Source: Ectopseudomonas toyotomiensis
GTDB taxonomy: Bacteria; Pseudomonadota; Gammaproteobacteria; Pseudomonadales; Pseudomonadaceae
Reading direction: 5' to 3'
NCBI RefSeq assembly: GCF_900115695.1
Contig: NZ_FOXK01000006.1
Location: 310,001 to 374,000, forward strand
DNA length: 64,000 nucleotides
Made by a program: the position numbers and the translations under genes. Shown here piece after piece: positions 1 through 22,095 of the stretch. Under the pieces are notes generated by a model. That model worked only from the letters and a program-made list of their open reading frames with translations, had not been told where the DNA came from and made no database searches. Positions within the stretch are counted from its first letter, which is position 1, and each line of letters begins with the position of its first letter.

Positions 1-845
1 GTCTCGGTGTTCTCGTAAATGCTGTAATAATCGGGCTTGCCGTTAGATGCGGCCGTCGCATTGAGGCCACTGCGCTGCTTCGTGCGGCTGAAGGTGAGCA
101 GCACATCCATGTCATCCGACGGCAAAATAAGGAACTTGCCTCGAATATTGGACGAGCGCAGCTGGTTGGCGTCCATGTCCAGGAATTCGTTCTCGATATA
201 GCCGTCAGACGTCTGGTAATCGACAGCCAAGCGCCCGGCGATGATGCCATCGACCAAAGAGCCGTTGGCCATGGCCGACGCCCCACGCTCACCATACTTG
301 CCTGCGTTGCTTCTCACCGAGAACTCTGGATCGAAAGTCGGATCCTTGCTCTTCATGATGATGGCACCTGCCAGAGAGTTACGTCCCTGGGTGGTCGACT
401 GAGCCCCCCGATAAATCTCTACCTGCTCCATGTCCCAGAGCTGCATTGGATTGTGAGTGAGCAGACGATTGACCTGCAGTGCATCGTCGACATAGACCGA
501 CACGGCACCGTTCATCGCAGCGGGCCCCTGGTCATCGAACCCACTCACCGGAATACCGCGAATACCCCAGTTCTCGTTCCCCGACTGAGCGTAAACGCCC
601 GGAGTGCGGTCCAGCACACCCTGAAGATCCTGATCGCCATGGATACGCATGTCCTCACTGGTCACCACCGCAACGCTGGAAAGCGTTTTGTCCTGGCTGC
701 GTTGAATCTTTTCCCCTGTGATGACCACTTCCTTGAGCTGCAGGGTTTCCTCTTTCTTGGCCTCTTCGGCTGCCAGCAGCGGAGTCACAGCCATCAGACC
801 GGACGCTACAGCCAGCGCCAACGTGTTCTTCTTGAAATTGCTCAT
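1..845 (-). CDS. TonB-dependent siderophore receptor, N-terminal part (cut by window edge)
   Basis: Outer-membrane receptor that would import a ferric siderophore with energy from TonB. The reading frame is open from an ATG at 845 down to position 3, giving about 281 residues; the C-terminal barrel lies outside the window. The N-terminus MSNFKKNTLALAVASGL...LLAAEE is a signal peptide cleaved after an Ala-rich stretch. It is followed by a TonB-box-like segment (ETLQLKEVVITG) and a plug domain with RTPGVY, WGIRGIPVSGF, VYVDDALQ and QVEIYRGAQSTTQGRNSLAG, the usual TonB-receptor plug motifs. Barrel strands begin around residue 190. It is divergent from the NRPS operon, so it is most simply the cognate receptor for that siderophore (inference). 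A Fur-box match lies in its upstream region. Confidence 0.93.
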   Translation of the reverse strand, partial: MSNFKKNTLALAVASGLMAVTPLLAAEEAKKEETLQLKEVVITGEKIQRSQDKTLSSVAVVTSEDMRIHGDQDLQGVLDRTPGVYAQSGNENWGIRGIPVSGFDDQGPAAMNGAVSVYVDDALQVNRLLTHNPMQLWDMEQVEIYRGAQSTTQGRNSLAGAIIMKSKDPTFDPEFSVRSNAGKYGERGASAMANGSLVDGIIAGRLAVDYQTSDGYIENEFLDMDANQLRSSNIRGKFLILPSDDMDVLLTFSRTKQRSGLNATAASNGKPDYYSIYENTE

Positions 846-1196
846 TTGCCCCTCGGCTCCTTCGCTCTTGCTTATTTTTCGAAGCGAAACGGATGGTCGC
901 TTCTACTCCTCCCCAAGCTTCGACGGCAGAAGCCAGAAGCTCACAGGTGCGAAATATTATCGAGTGCAAGAATATTTGCAATCTTTACGATAGTGATTAT
1001 CATTTGAAACCTTCTTGCACGCAGAGCAGTCATGCAAGAAGCCGATGCTGCATTACCGCCTCACCCCGACATAAACCTCTTGAATGGAGGGATGGACCAT
1101 GGTCCTTCGTCTACACGGAAGCCCAGCTCACACTGCTCCACTCATCGAGTGCCCCGCCGCGATCTGGCCGCGTTCTGCCGCAAGGATCGCCCGCTT
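846..1196. other. Divergent intergenic region, receptor / siderophore operon
   Basis: This 351-bp stretch lies between the receptor start and the first hydroxylase start. It is more AT-rich around 945-1010 than its surroundings, and that part holds the Fur-box candidate. A near-palindrome TGCAAGAATATTTGCA sits at 965-980. Open frames crossing 893-1196 are N-terminal extensions or shadows without family-like sequence, so I call no gene here. Confidence 0.7.
989..1007. promoter_or_regulatory. Candidate Fur box
   Basis: GATAGTGATTATCATTTGA matches the 19-bp Fur consensus GATAATGATAATCATTATC at 14 of 19 positions by eye. It lies between divergent iron-uptake and siderophore genes, so one site could repress both. 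Binding is inferred. Confidence 0.72.
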
Positions 1197-2180
1197 ATGA
1201 ATCAGGTTGTCAACGCGCTTCGTTCGTCTTGTGTGCAGGATGGCTGCACTATCACCTCACTACTGGACGACCACCCGCTCCCTCTACTAATTGCCAGCCA
1301 GGAAGGTCAATCGATCCACACGTTGAGCGATACATTGCGCGCCATTGCCCTGGACACTCTAGGAACGACCGGTGGAGTCCTGTTTCGCAATTTCAAGGTG
1401 CCGACGCCGCTGGACTTCAAGCGCTTCGCAGCCAGTTTCGGCATGCCGCTGGGTACCTACGAGTTCGGTTCCACGCCGCGCAGCAAGGTGTTCGCCGGCG
1501 TCTACAGCTCCACCGAATACCCCGCGCACCAGAGCATTCCCCTGCACAACGAGCAGTCCTACACGCGCCAATGGCCATCGCGTATCTGGTTCCACTGCAT
1601 GACGTCGAGCCAGACAGGCGGAGAAACTCCCATCGCCGACAGTCGCCAGGTGTACCAGGCGATCGACCCGGCCATTCGCGAGGAATTCATCTCCAAGGGT
1701 CTGCTCTACGTTCGCAACTACAGCAGCGCCCTCGACCTGCCCTGGCAGCAGGTGTTCAACACCGATGACCGCAGCAAGGTCGAGCAGTACTGCCAATCCC
1801 AGGGCATCGACTGGAGCTGGTCGGAGGCAGGCGAACTGAGCACACGGCAGCTATGCCAGGCAGCGGTTCGCCACCCCGTCAGCCAGGAGTGGGTGTGGTT
1901 CAATCAGGCGCACCTGTTCCATATCTCCGCCATGGCGCAGGATCTGCGCCAGACCCTGATCGAGGCGGTCGGCGAAGCGCAGTTGCCGCGCAATGTCTAT
2001 TTTGGCGACGGCACGCCGATTCCAGACGCCACTCTGGACGCCATTCGCGCCGTCTATGCCAATACCAGCGTCGCCTTCCCCTGGCAGGCCGGCGATGTAC
2101 TGATGCTCGACAACCTGCTGGTCGCTCATGGCCGTAACCCGTTCAGCGGCGACCGCAAGGTCATCGTGGCGATGGCCTAG
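1197..2180 (+). CDS. SyrP/TauD-type Fe(II)/2-oxoglutarate beta-hydroxylase (stand-alone)
   Basis: Non-heme Fe(II)/2-oxoglutarate oxygenase, 327 aa, of the SyrP-like group that hydroxylates carrier-bound Asp or His at the beta carbon. The iron triad is visible: H117 and E119 in LHNEQSY and H311 in LLVAHGRNPF, with R320 as the likely 2-oxoglutarate-binding Arg. GGETPIADSR and WFNQAHLFH are SyrP-like signatures. I chose ATG 1197 because AAGGA lies just upstream; an in-frame ATG at 1032 adds 55 residues with no family resemblance. It is the first gene of the operon and lies 8 bp from the next. Two other hydroxylases in the locus sit beside interface domains, so this one is best assigned to the Asp module of the third NRPS gene, as the stand-alone TbetaH-Asp type (inference). 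Confidence 0.88.
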   Translation: MNQVVNALRSSCVQDGCTITSLLDDHPLPLLIASQEGQSIHTLSDTLRAIALDTLGTTGGVLFRNFKVPTPLDFKRFAASFGMPLGTYEFGSTPRSKVFAGVYSSTEYPAHQSIPLHNEQSYTRQWPSRIWFHCMTSSQTGGETPIADSRQVYQAIDPAIREEFISKGLLYVRNYSSALDLPWQQVFNTDDRSKVEQYCQSQGIDWSWSEAGELSTRQLCQAAVRHPVSQEWVWFNQAHLFHISAMAQDLRQTLIEAVGEAQLPRNVYFGDGTPIPDATLDAIRAVYANTSVAFPWQAGDVLMLDNLLVAHGRNPFSGDRKVIVAMA

Positions 2181-2188
2181 GAGCATAC

Positions 2189-3643
2189 ATGGACACTCCA
2201 ACTCCGCCGCTGCTGCCCCTGAGTGAGCTGGCTGCTCGCTGCGTGCGTCAATCCTTCGCCCAGAGCCGCCTGTGGTTCCTGCATCAATTGGAGCCCGAAC
2301 GCGCCCAGCACAACATTCTGGTGCGCATGGTGCTCCAGGGAGAGCACCTGCAGACAGCCCGCCTCAAGCGCGCGCTCGACGCACTGAGCCTGCGCCACCC
2401 GGTACTGCGCGCCTGTTACCGCACGGCCGAGACCGGCCCGGAGCAGTGCCTCGCCGCCCCGCCATCCATCGCCCTCGACTATCGCGACCTCGGCGGCCTG
2501 AGTGCGAGCGAGCGCCGCGCCGTGATCGAGCGCCTGTTGCACGACCAGCAGAACACGCCCTTCGATCTCGAAGCCGGCCCGGTCATGCGCGCCTGCCTGT
2601 TGGATCTCGACGCAGCCTCGCAGGAGCTGATCATCGTCATCCATCACATCGCCTTCGACGGTCGTTCGGGGGAAATCCTCCTGCAGGATCTGGCTCACTA
2701 CTACGACAGCGAAGAGACCGGCGCGCCACTGCCCGGACGCTTGCAGTACGCCGATTTCGCGGCCTGGGAACCTGGCTACGTGACCCCACGACTGATCGAA
2801 AGCGAGATCGTCTTCTGGCGCGACTACCTGGCCGGCATGCCGCTGCAACTGGAGTTCGATCGGCGTGTGCGCAGCGAGGGGCCGGCACAGGGCGGTCGCC
2901 ATGCATTCACCATCCAGGCAGAGCGGGTCGAACGGCTCAAGCGGGTCTCTCGACATCTGCGCCTGCCCCTGTTCGTGACGCTGACCGGGCTGTTCCAGAT
3001 CTGGCTGCATTACCTCAGTGGCCAGCATCGCTTTCTCGTCGGCACCGATGTGCACGGCCGCGACCTGCCCGCCCTACAGGACATCTTCGGCTTCTTCGTC
3101 AATCAGCTCACGCTCAAGTGCGAGCTGGAGGATGAGCTGAGTCTTGGCGAGCTGCTGGCACGCACTCGCCAGGCCATTCGCGTGGCCCATGGGCATCGGC
3201 AGTTGCCATTCGACCTGCTGGTGTCCCACCTGGCGCCACAACGCAAGTCGGATCGCTCGCCATTGTTCCAGGCCAAGCTCAACTACCAGCGTGACCGCTT
3301 CAGCATCGAGAGTCTCGGCGCGGCTCGTCTCGTCAGTACTCAGGTGATCCAGGATCTGGCGGGCTTCGATCTGGTGCTCGACCTGATGCACCGCCACACC
3401 AGTATCGAAGCCACGCTGGAATATGACCGCCGCCTGTTCAGCAGCGACGAGATCGAGCGCTTCGCCAGCCTCTGGCAGGAACTGCTGGGCCAGGTCGACG
3501 ACCTGCTGGAGCATTCGCTCAGCGATCTGCGCAGCCGCCTGCGGGGCTGGGACGACACCTACCTGCAGCAGCAACAGCACGCACACCTCGATCAAGGACG
3601 CGCACGCCTGGGCAACACCCGGCGCCGCGCCATCAGCCTGTAG
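2189..3643 (+). CDS. Stand-alone NRPS condensation domain protein
   Basis: A free-standing condensation domain of 484 aa that forms an amide bond between two carrier-bound acyl groups. It has the C1-like motif SFAQSRLWFLHQLEP, an intact catalytic HHIAFDG (H152, H153, D157, G158) and a late motif FGFFVNQL. The family usually has DGWS, where this has DGRS. No A or carrier domain is attached. The next gene is a hydroxylase and the one after begins with an interface domain followed by A and T, so this protein probably supplies the missing condensation step for the His module. If His is the first residue it would attach a fatty acyl starter, but the sequence looks closer to L-C-L than to starter-type C domains. 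GGAG precedes the ATG. Confidence 0.88.
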   Translation: MDTPTPPLLPLSELAARCVRQSFAQSRLWFLHQLEPERAQHNILVRMVLQGEHLQTARLKRALDALSLRHPVLRACYRTAETGPEQCLAAPPSIALDYRDLGGLSASERRAVIERLLHDQQNTPFDLEAGPVMRACLLDLDAASQELIIVIHHIAFDGRSGEILLQDLAHYYDSEETGAPLPGRLQYADFAAWEPGYVTPRLIESEIVFWRDYLAGMPLQLEFDRRVRSEGPAQGGRHAFTIQAERVERLKRVSRHLRLPLFVTLTGLFQIWLHYLSGQHRFLVGTDVHGRDLPALQDIFGFFVNQLTLKCELEDELSLGELLARTRQAIRVAHGHRQLPFDLLVSHLAPQRKSDRSPLFQAKLNYQRDRFSIESLGAARLVSTQVIQDLAGFDLVLDLMHRHTSIEATLEYDRRLFSSDEIERFASLWQELLGQVDDLLEHSLSDLRSRLRGWDDTYLQQQQHAHLDQGRARLGNTRRRAISL

Positions 3644-3658
3644 CGACAAGGAGCCCGC

Positions 3659-4711
3659 ATGACCGCCATTCCTCCGTCCGGCAACCGTCCCGCCGCCGGT
3701 ATCCCCCGCCGCAAACCCATCATGGTTTCGCAGCAAAGCATCGTCAGCGAAGGCCTCCTGGCAGCGGACTGGGATCTGCCCTGGCGGGTCGAACCGAGCC
3801 TGCCTGGCGTCGACCTGGTGCAATGGGCCACGCAGAACCGCGAACATCTGGAGAAAATGCTGCTGCAGCATGGCGCCATTCTGCTGCGCGGCTTCGACGT
3901 ACAGAGCACCCAGCATTTCAATGCCGTGATCGACGCCCTGTCGAGCGGCGCCCTGGAATACATGTTCCGTGCCTCGCCGCGCACCCGGGTAGGCGGCAAC
4001 ATCTATACCTCGACCGACTACCCGGCCGACCAGGTGATCTTCCCGCACAACGAGCACTCCTACTCGCCACGTTTTCCGCTGCGTCTGTTCTTCTACTGCC
4101 ACCTGCCTTCGGAAACCGGCGGGGAAACCCCGATCGGCTCGGTACGCCGGGTCAAGTCACTGATCCCGCAGGAGATCGTCGAGACCTTCAGGCGCAAGAA
4201 GATCCTCTACGTACGCAACTATGGCGACGGCTTCGGCCTGCCCTGGCAGTCGGTGTTCCAGACCGACGACCGCGCCGAAGTGGAGGCCTACTGCGCCTCG
4301 GTGGGCATCGAGGTGGAATGGAAGGACGGCAACCGTCTGCGCACCCGTCAGGTCGGCGCCGCCCTGGCGCGCCACCCACGCACAGGCGAGGAGGTCTGGT
4401 TCAACCACGGCACCTTCTTCCATGTCAGCACCCTGCCCGCCGCCATCCGCGACTCGCTCGGCGCCGGCTTCTCAGCGATGGATCTGCCCACCAACACCTT
4501 CTATGGCGACGGCAGCCCCATCGAGCTGGAGGTACTGGAAACCCTGCGCGCCGCCTATCTGGGATCGCTGGTGAAGTTCCGCTGGCAGCGCGGCGATGTC
4601 CTGCTGCTCGACAACATGCTCGCGGTGCATGGCCGGGAACCCTACGCCGGCCCCCGCAAGATCTACACCGGCATGGCCGAAGCCACCGCTGGCAGCGACG
4701 TACAGCTCTGA
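3659..4711 (+). CDS. SyrP/TauD-type Fe(II)/2-oxoglutarate beta-hydroxylase, probably for His
   Basis: Second stand-alone non-heme iron hydroxylase, 350 aa. The triad is H130/E132 (FPHNEHSY) and H324 (LAVHGREPYAGPRK, with R333 as the likely 2-oxoglutarate ligand). GGETPIGSVRR and VWFNHGTFFH differ from the first hydroxylase, so it is a separate subtype rather than a recent duplicate. The start has AAGGAG 6-11 bp upstream; an alternative ATG is at 3723. It lies directly before an NRPS gene that opens with an interface-like domain and an A domain with a His code. By the known classification (IbetaH-His enzymes work with interface domains) it is most likely the histidyl beta-hydroxylase. That assignment is inference from position. 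Confidence 0.87.
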   Translation: MTAIPPSGNRPAAGIPRRKPIMVSQQSIVSEGLLAADWDLPWRVEPSLPGVDLVQWATQNREHLEKMLLQHGAILLRGFDVQSTQHFNAVIDALSSGALEYMFRASPRTRVGGNIYTSTDYPADQVIFPHNEHSYSPRFPLRLFFYCHLPSETGGETPIGSVRRVKSLIPQEIVETFRRKKILYVRNYGDGFGLPWQSVFQTDDRAEVEAYCASVGIEVEWKDGNRLRTRQVGAALARHPRTGEEVWFNHGTFFHVSTLPAAIRDSLGAGFSAMDLPTNTFYGDGSPIELEVLETLRAAYLGSLVKFRWQRGDVLLLDNMLAVHGREPYAGPRKIYTGMAEATAGSDVQL

Positions 4712-4748
4712 TACGTCTGTTCTCCAATTTCGCTCACGAGGAAACGCC

Positions 4749-7700
4749 ATGTCGGCTCTGACAGGTTTTCGCATCTCTCCACAACAGGCCCGGGCCTGGC
4801 GCGACGCCCGGCACAACGCAGCGGACAGTGCCGGTAGCTGCCTGGTCGTCGAGGTGGCCCAGGCTCCATCGGCCGCCAAAATCGATGCACGCCTGCAGGC
4901 CCTGGCCGAACGCGAAGAGATTCTGCGCACGGTGCTGCATGCCGTGCCCGGCATGGCTCTGCCGATCCAGGTGATCGAGGAACAGCCGCGTGTCACCTTC
5001 GCCGCCGAAGACTGGCGCGACGCAGACGCGGCGCAACGCGCTGCCCGCCAGAACAAGAGCACGCTGCAAGCGGGCAGCGTACTTTCGGTGCGCTACATCC
5101 GTATCGGGGATGAACGCTGGTGGCTGTGCCTCGAGGGCGCCGCCAGCGCCCTGGATCTGAGCAGTCTGGCCCTGATCGCCAGCGAACTGCTTGGCGCGAC
5201 CCAAGCGGAACGTCTGCAGTACGTTGACTACGCGGAATGGAAGAACGGCCTGCTGGAGGATGAAGCCGACGGCCAGGCCGTGCGCTTCTGGCAGCAGATG
5301 CGCACGGAAAGCGCCCCCCTTGAACTGCACGGCCTGCAGATGGCCGGCAATGGCCAGGCGTGCCAGCCGACATTGCACGCCCTTGCCGGTTTGCCAGGGC
5401 ACGCCGAACTGCAAGCGCTGGCGTCTCGTGCGGCGTTGAGCCTGGACGAGCTGTTGTTCGCCGCCTGGTGCGTGCTGCTGGCTCGGCTGAGCGGGCAGCA
5501 ACGCATCCAGCTCGGCTGGCAGGATGTCGGCCGTGGCGAGGGTCTGGAACAGGCCCTGGGATTGTTCGAGCAGTTCCTGCCGGTACAGGTGGAAGTCGAT
5601 CTGCAAGCGCCATTGACGTCCCAGGCCGCCACCCTGCTCGCCCCCCTTCGCCAGGCCAGGGGCTGGCGCGATCATTACGACAGCGAGCAGCCCTGTGCGC
5701 TTTATTTCGCCTGGTGCGAACTCGACGTGCCCGGAAAACTCGGCACGCCGGTCATGGCCACCGGCTTCCAGCCGCCCTTCGCGCTCGGTCTGGAATGCCA
5801 TGCCGGCAGCGACACGACGCTGGAGCTGCGCCTGGCCTATGACCGCACGCGCTTCGACGCCGCGGCCATCGCCTGCCTGGAAGAACAATGGACCCGACTG
5901 CTACAGGGATTGTGTGCGCAAGACGCCATCCTCGGGACGCTGCCCCTGCTCGGCCCTCGCCAGGAACAGGGCCTGCAGGCCAGCGCCAAATCGGCAGAAG
6001 TGCGGGATGCAAGCGTGCTCACGCTGCTCGAAGAACGTGCCCTGGCCAATCCCGAGGCCCCGGCACTGGTCGATGCTGGTGGCCTGACCCGCTATGGCGA
6101 GCTGCTGGCCCAGGTCGACACCCTGGCTCGGCGGCTGCGCGCCGCGGGCGTGCAACCCGGCGACGTGGTCGGCATCCTCATGCGCCGCGAGCGCCAGGCC
6201 ATCGTCGCCATGCTGGCCGCCTTGAAGGCCGGCGCGGCCTACGTGCCCCTCGACCCGGCCTATCCAGGCGAACGCCTGAGCTACATGCTCGACAACAGCT
6301 CGGCGCGCCTGCTGCTCACCACCCAGGCCCTGCAAGGCAATGTCAGCAGCGCTGTGCCCAGCCTGCTGCTGGACGCTGCCGGCGAGGCGCCCAGCGCCGA
6401 TGCCGAGCCATTGCAGGCGGTCAACGGCGAGCAAACCGCCTACCTGATCTACACCTCGGGCTCCTCCGGTCAACCCAAGGGCGTGCCGATCAGCCATGCG
6501 GCCCTGAGCCGTTCGACCCAGGTGCGCATGGCCTTCTACCCTGAGCCGGTGCGGGCCTACCTGTTGCTTTCGTCATTGTCCTTCGACAGCTCCGTGGCGG
6601 GCATCTACTGGACGCTGTGCCAGGGCGGTCTGCTGGTGCTGCCGGCCAGCGGCGAGGAGCTGGACCTGGAGGTGCTGGCCGCGCTGATCGAACGCCATCG
6701 CGTCAGCCACAGCCTGTCGCTGCCATCGCTCTACGAGACCTTGCTGGACTACTGCGATGCCACCACCCTGGCCCACCTGCGCACCTGGATCGTGGCCGGC
6801 GAGCCCTGCACACCGCGGGTGCTCGACAAGCATCGCAACAAGGTGGGGCACGCCCGACTGGTCAACGAATACGGGCCGACCGAGGCAACCGTCTGGGCCA
6901 CCGCCGAGGTACTCAGCGATGCAGCCTCCGGCACGGCCACCATCAGCATCGGCCGGCCCATTCCCGGCATGGGCCTGTGGCTGCTGAACGAATACGGCCA
7001 GCCGGCCGCCATCGGCGAACCCGGCGAGATACACCTCGGCGGCCCGACCCTGACCAGCGGCTACCTGGGCCTGCCCGAGCAGACCGCCAGCGCCTTCGTG
7101 CATTACCCGCACATCGCTGCGGGCCAACGCCTGTATCGCACCGGTGACCTGGCCCGACGCCATGTCGACGGCCGCCTGGACTTCCTCGGCCGCCGTGACC
7201 AGCAGATCAAGATCCGCGGCCACCGCGTCGAGCGCGGCGAGATCGAGCGCGTGCTGCAGAGCCATTCGGAGGTGCGCGAAGCCGTGGTGATCGCCCAGGT
7301 TCACGAAGGCAGCGCCCGCCTGATCGCCTACTTCACCGACCGCCATGGCTATGTTCCCGAGGCCCAGGCGCTGAGCAGTTTCATCAACGATCGCCTGCCA
7401 AGCTACATGGTGCCGGCCGCCTTCGTGCATCTCTCAGCGCTGCCGCACACCCCCAACGGCAAGCTCGACCTCAACGCTCTGCCCAACCCGGATGACCTGG
7501 TCGCGGCCAGCGCCGCCTACGTGGCCCCGCGCGACGAAATGGAAGCAGCACTGGCCGATATCTGCCAGCAGGTGCTCAAACGCGAACGCATCGGGGTACA
7601 GGACAACTTCTTCCAGATTGGCGGCGACTCGATCCTCAGCCTGCAGATCGTCTCGCGCGCCAACCAGCAAGGCATCCGCCTCAGCGCCAAGCAGATATTC

Positions 7701-7883
7701 GAGAGCGAGACCATCGAGCGCATGGCCCAGGTCGCCACCCGTGGCGCCCCCGAGAGCGAAGCGCCAGTGGCCACCGCTGCCGAGGACACCAGGGCGACCC
7801 GCACGGCCGCCGACTTCCCCCTGGCCGACCTCGACGATGCCGCCTTCGGCGACCTGCTCGCGGAACTCAATTCGACCGACTGA
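4749..7883 (+). CDS. NRPS, one module: interface domain - A(His) - T
   Basis: Single-module synthetase of 1044 aa. Residues 7-400 are a C-superfamily domain in which HHxxxDG is replaced by LEGAASALD, so it cannot condense; its opening FRISPQQARAW resembles the first domain of the last NRPS (FQLSPQQRLRW). This fits the 'interface' domain that recruits a beta-hydroxylase. Residues 414-914 are an A domain (YTSGSSGQPKG, NEYGPTEATVW, YRTGDLARR, NGKLDL). Its specificity residues read D-S-A-L-I-A-E-V-W, close to the His code DSELTAEVC. T is at 927-997 (IGGDSILSL). The tail DFPLADLDDAAFGDLLAEL resembles a C-terminal docking peptide for the next NRPS. The start has GAGGAAA upstream; the open frame extends back to 4596 without resemblance. 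It should load His for beta-hydroxylation. Confidence 0.9.
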   Translation: MSALTGFRISPQQARAWRDARHNAADSAGSCLVVEVAQAPSAAKIDARLQALAEREEILRTVLHAVPGMALPIQVIEEQPRVTFAAEDWRDADAAQRAARQNKSTLQAGSVLSVRYIRIGDERWWLCLEGAASALDLSSLALIASELLGATQAERLQYVDYAEWKNGLLEDEADGQAVRFWQQMRTESAPLELHGLQMAGNGQACQPTLHALAGLPGHAELQALASRAALSLDELLFAAWCVLLARLSGQQRIQLGWQDVGRGEGLEQALGLFEQFLPVQVEVDLQAPLTSQAATLLAPLRQARGWRDHYDSEQPCALYFAWCELDVPGKLGTPVMATGFQPPFALGLECHAGSDTTLELRLAYDRTRFDAAAIACLEEQWTRLLQGLCAQDAILGTLPLLGPRQEQGLQASAKSAEVRDASVLTLLEERALANPEAPALVDAGGLTRYGELLAQVDTLARRLRAAGVQPGDVVGILMRRERQAIVAMLAALKAGAAYVPLDPAYPGERLSYMLDNSSARLLLTTQALQGNVSSAVPSLLLDAAGEAPSADAEPLQAVNGEQTAYLIYTSGSSGQPKGVPISHAALSRSTQVRMAFYPEPVRAYLLLSSLSFDSSVAGIYWTLCQGGLLVLPASGEELDLEVLAALIERHRVSHSLSLPSLYETLLDYCDATTLAHLRTWIVAGEPCTPRVLDKHRNKVGHARLVNEYGPTEATVWATAEVLSDAASGTATISIGRPIPGMGLWLLNEYGQPAAIGEPGEIHLGGPTLTSGYLGLPEQTASAFVHYPHIAAGQRLYRTGDLARRHVDGRLDFLGRRDQQIKIRGHRVERGEIERVLQSHSEVREAVVIAQVHEGSARLIAYFTDRHGYVPEAQALSSFINDRLPSYMVPAAFVHLSALPHTPNGKLDLNALPNPDDLVAASAAYVAPRDEMEAALADICQQVLKRERIGVQDNFFQIGGDSILSLQIVSRANQQGIRLSAKQIFESETIERMAQVATRGAPESEAPVATAAEDTRATRTAADFPLADLDDAAFGDLLAELNSTD

Positions 7884-7940
7884 ACCGGGGCCCTGCCTGG
7901 CCGCCCCCTTCACCCACTTAAAGCCTCGAAGGTCAACCGG

Positions 7941-22010
<14,070 letters not shown>

Positions 22011-22095
22011 CAGGCGTTGCGCCGGCCGCCCCAGGGCGCCGGCGCCCGCCCTGCACTCCACACGTTTTCACGGCCTACGGACTGGAACCAGAATC

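Noticed and set aside
1032..1196. N-terminal extension of the first hydroxylase
   Set aside because: No resemblance to the family, and ATG 1197 has a ribosome-binding site and gives the usual length.
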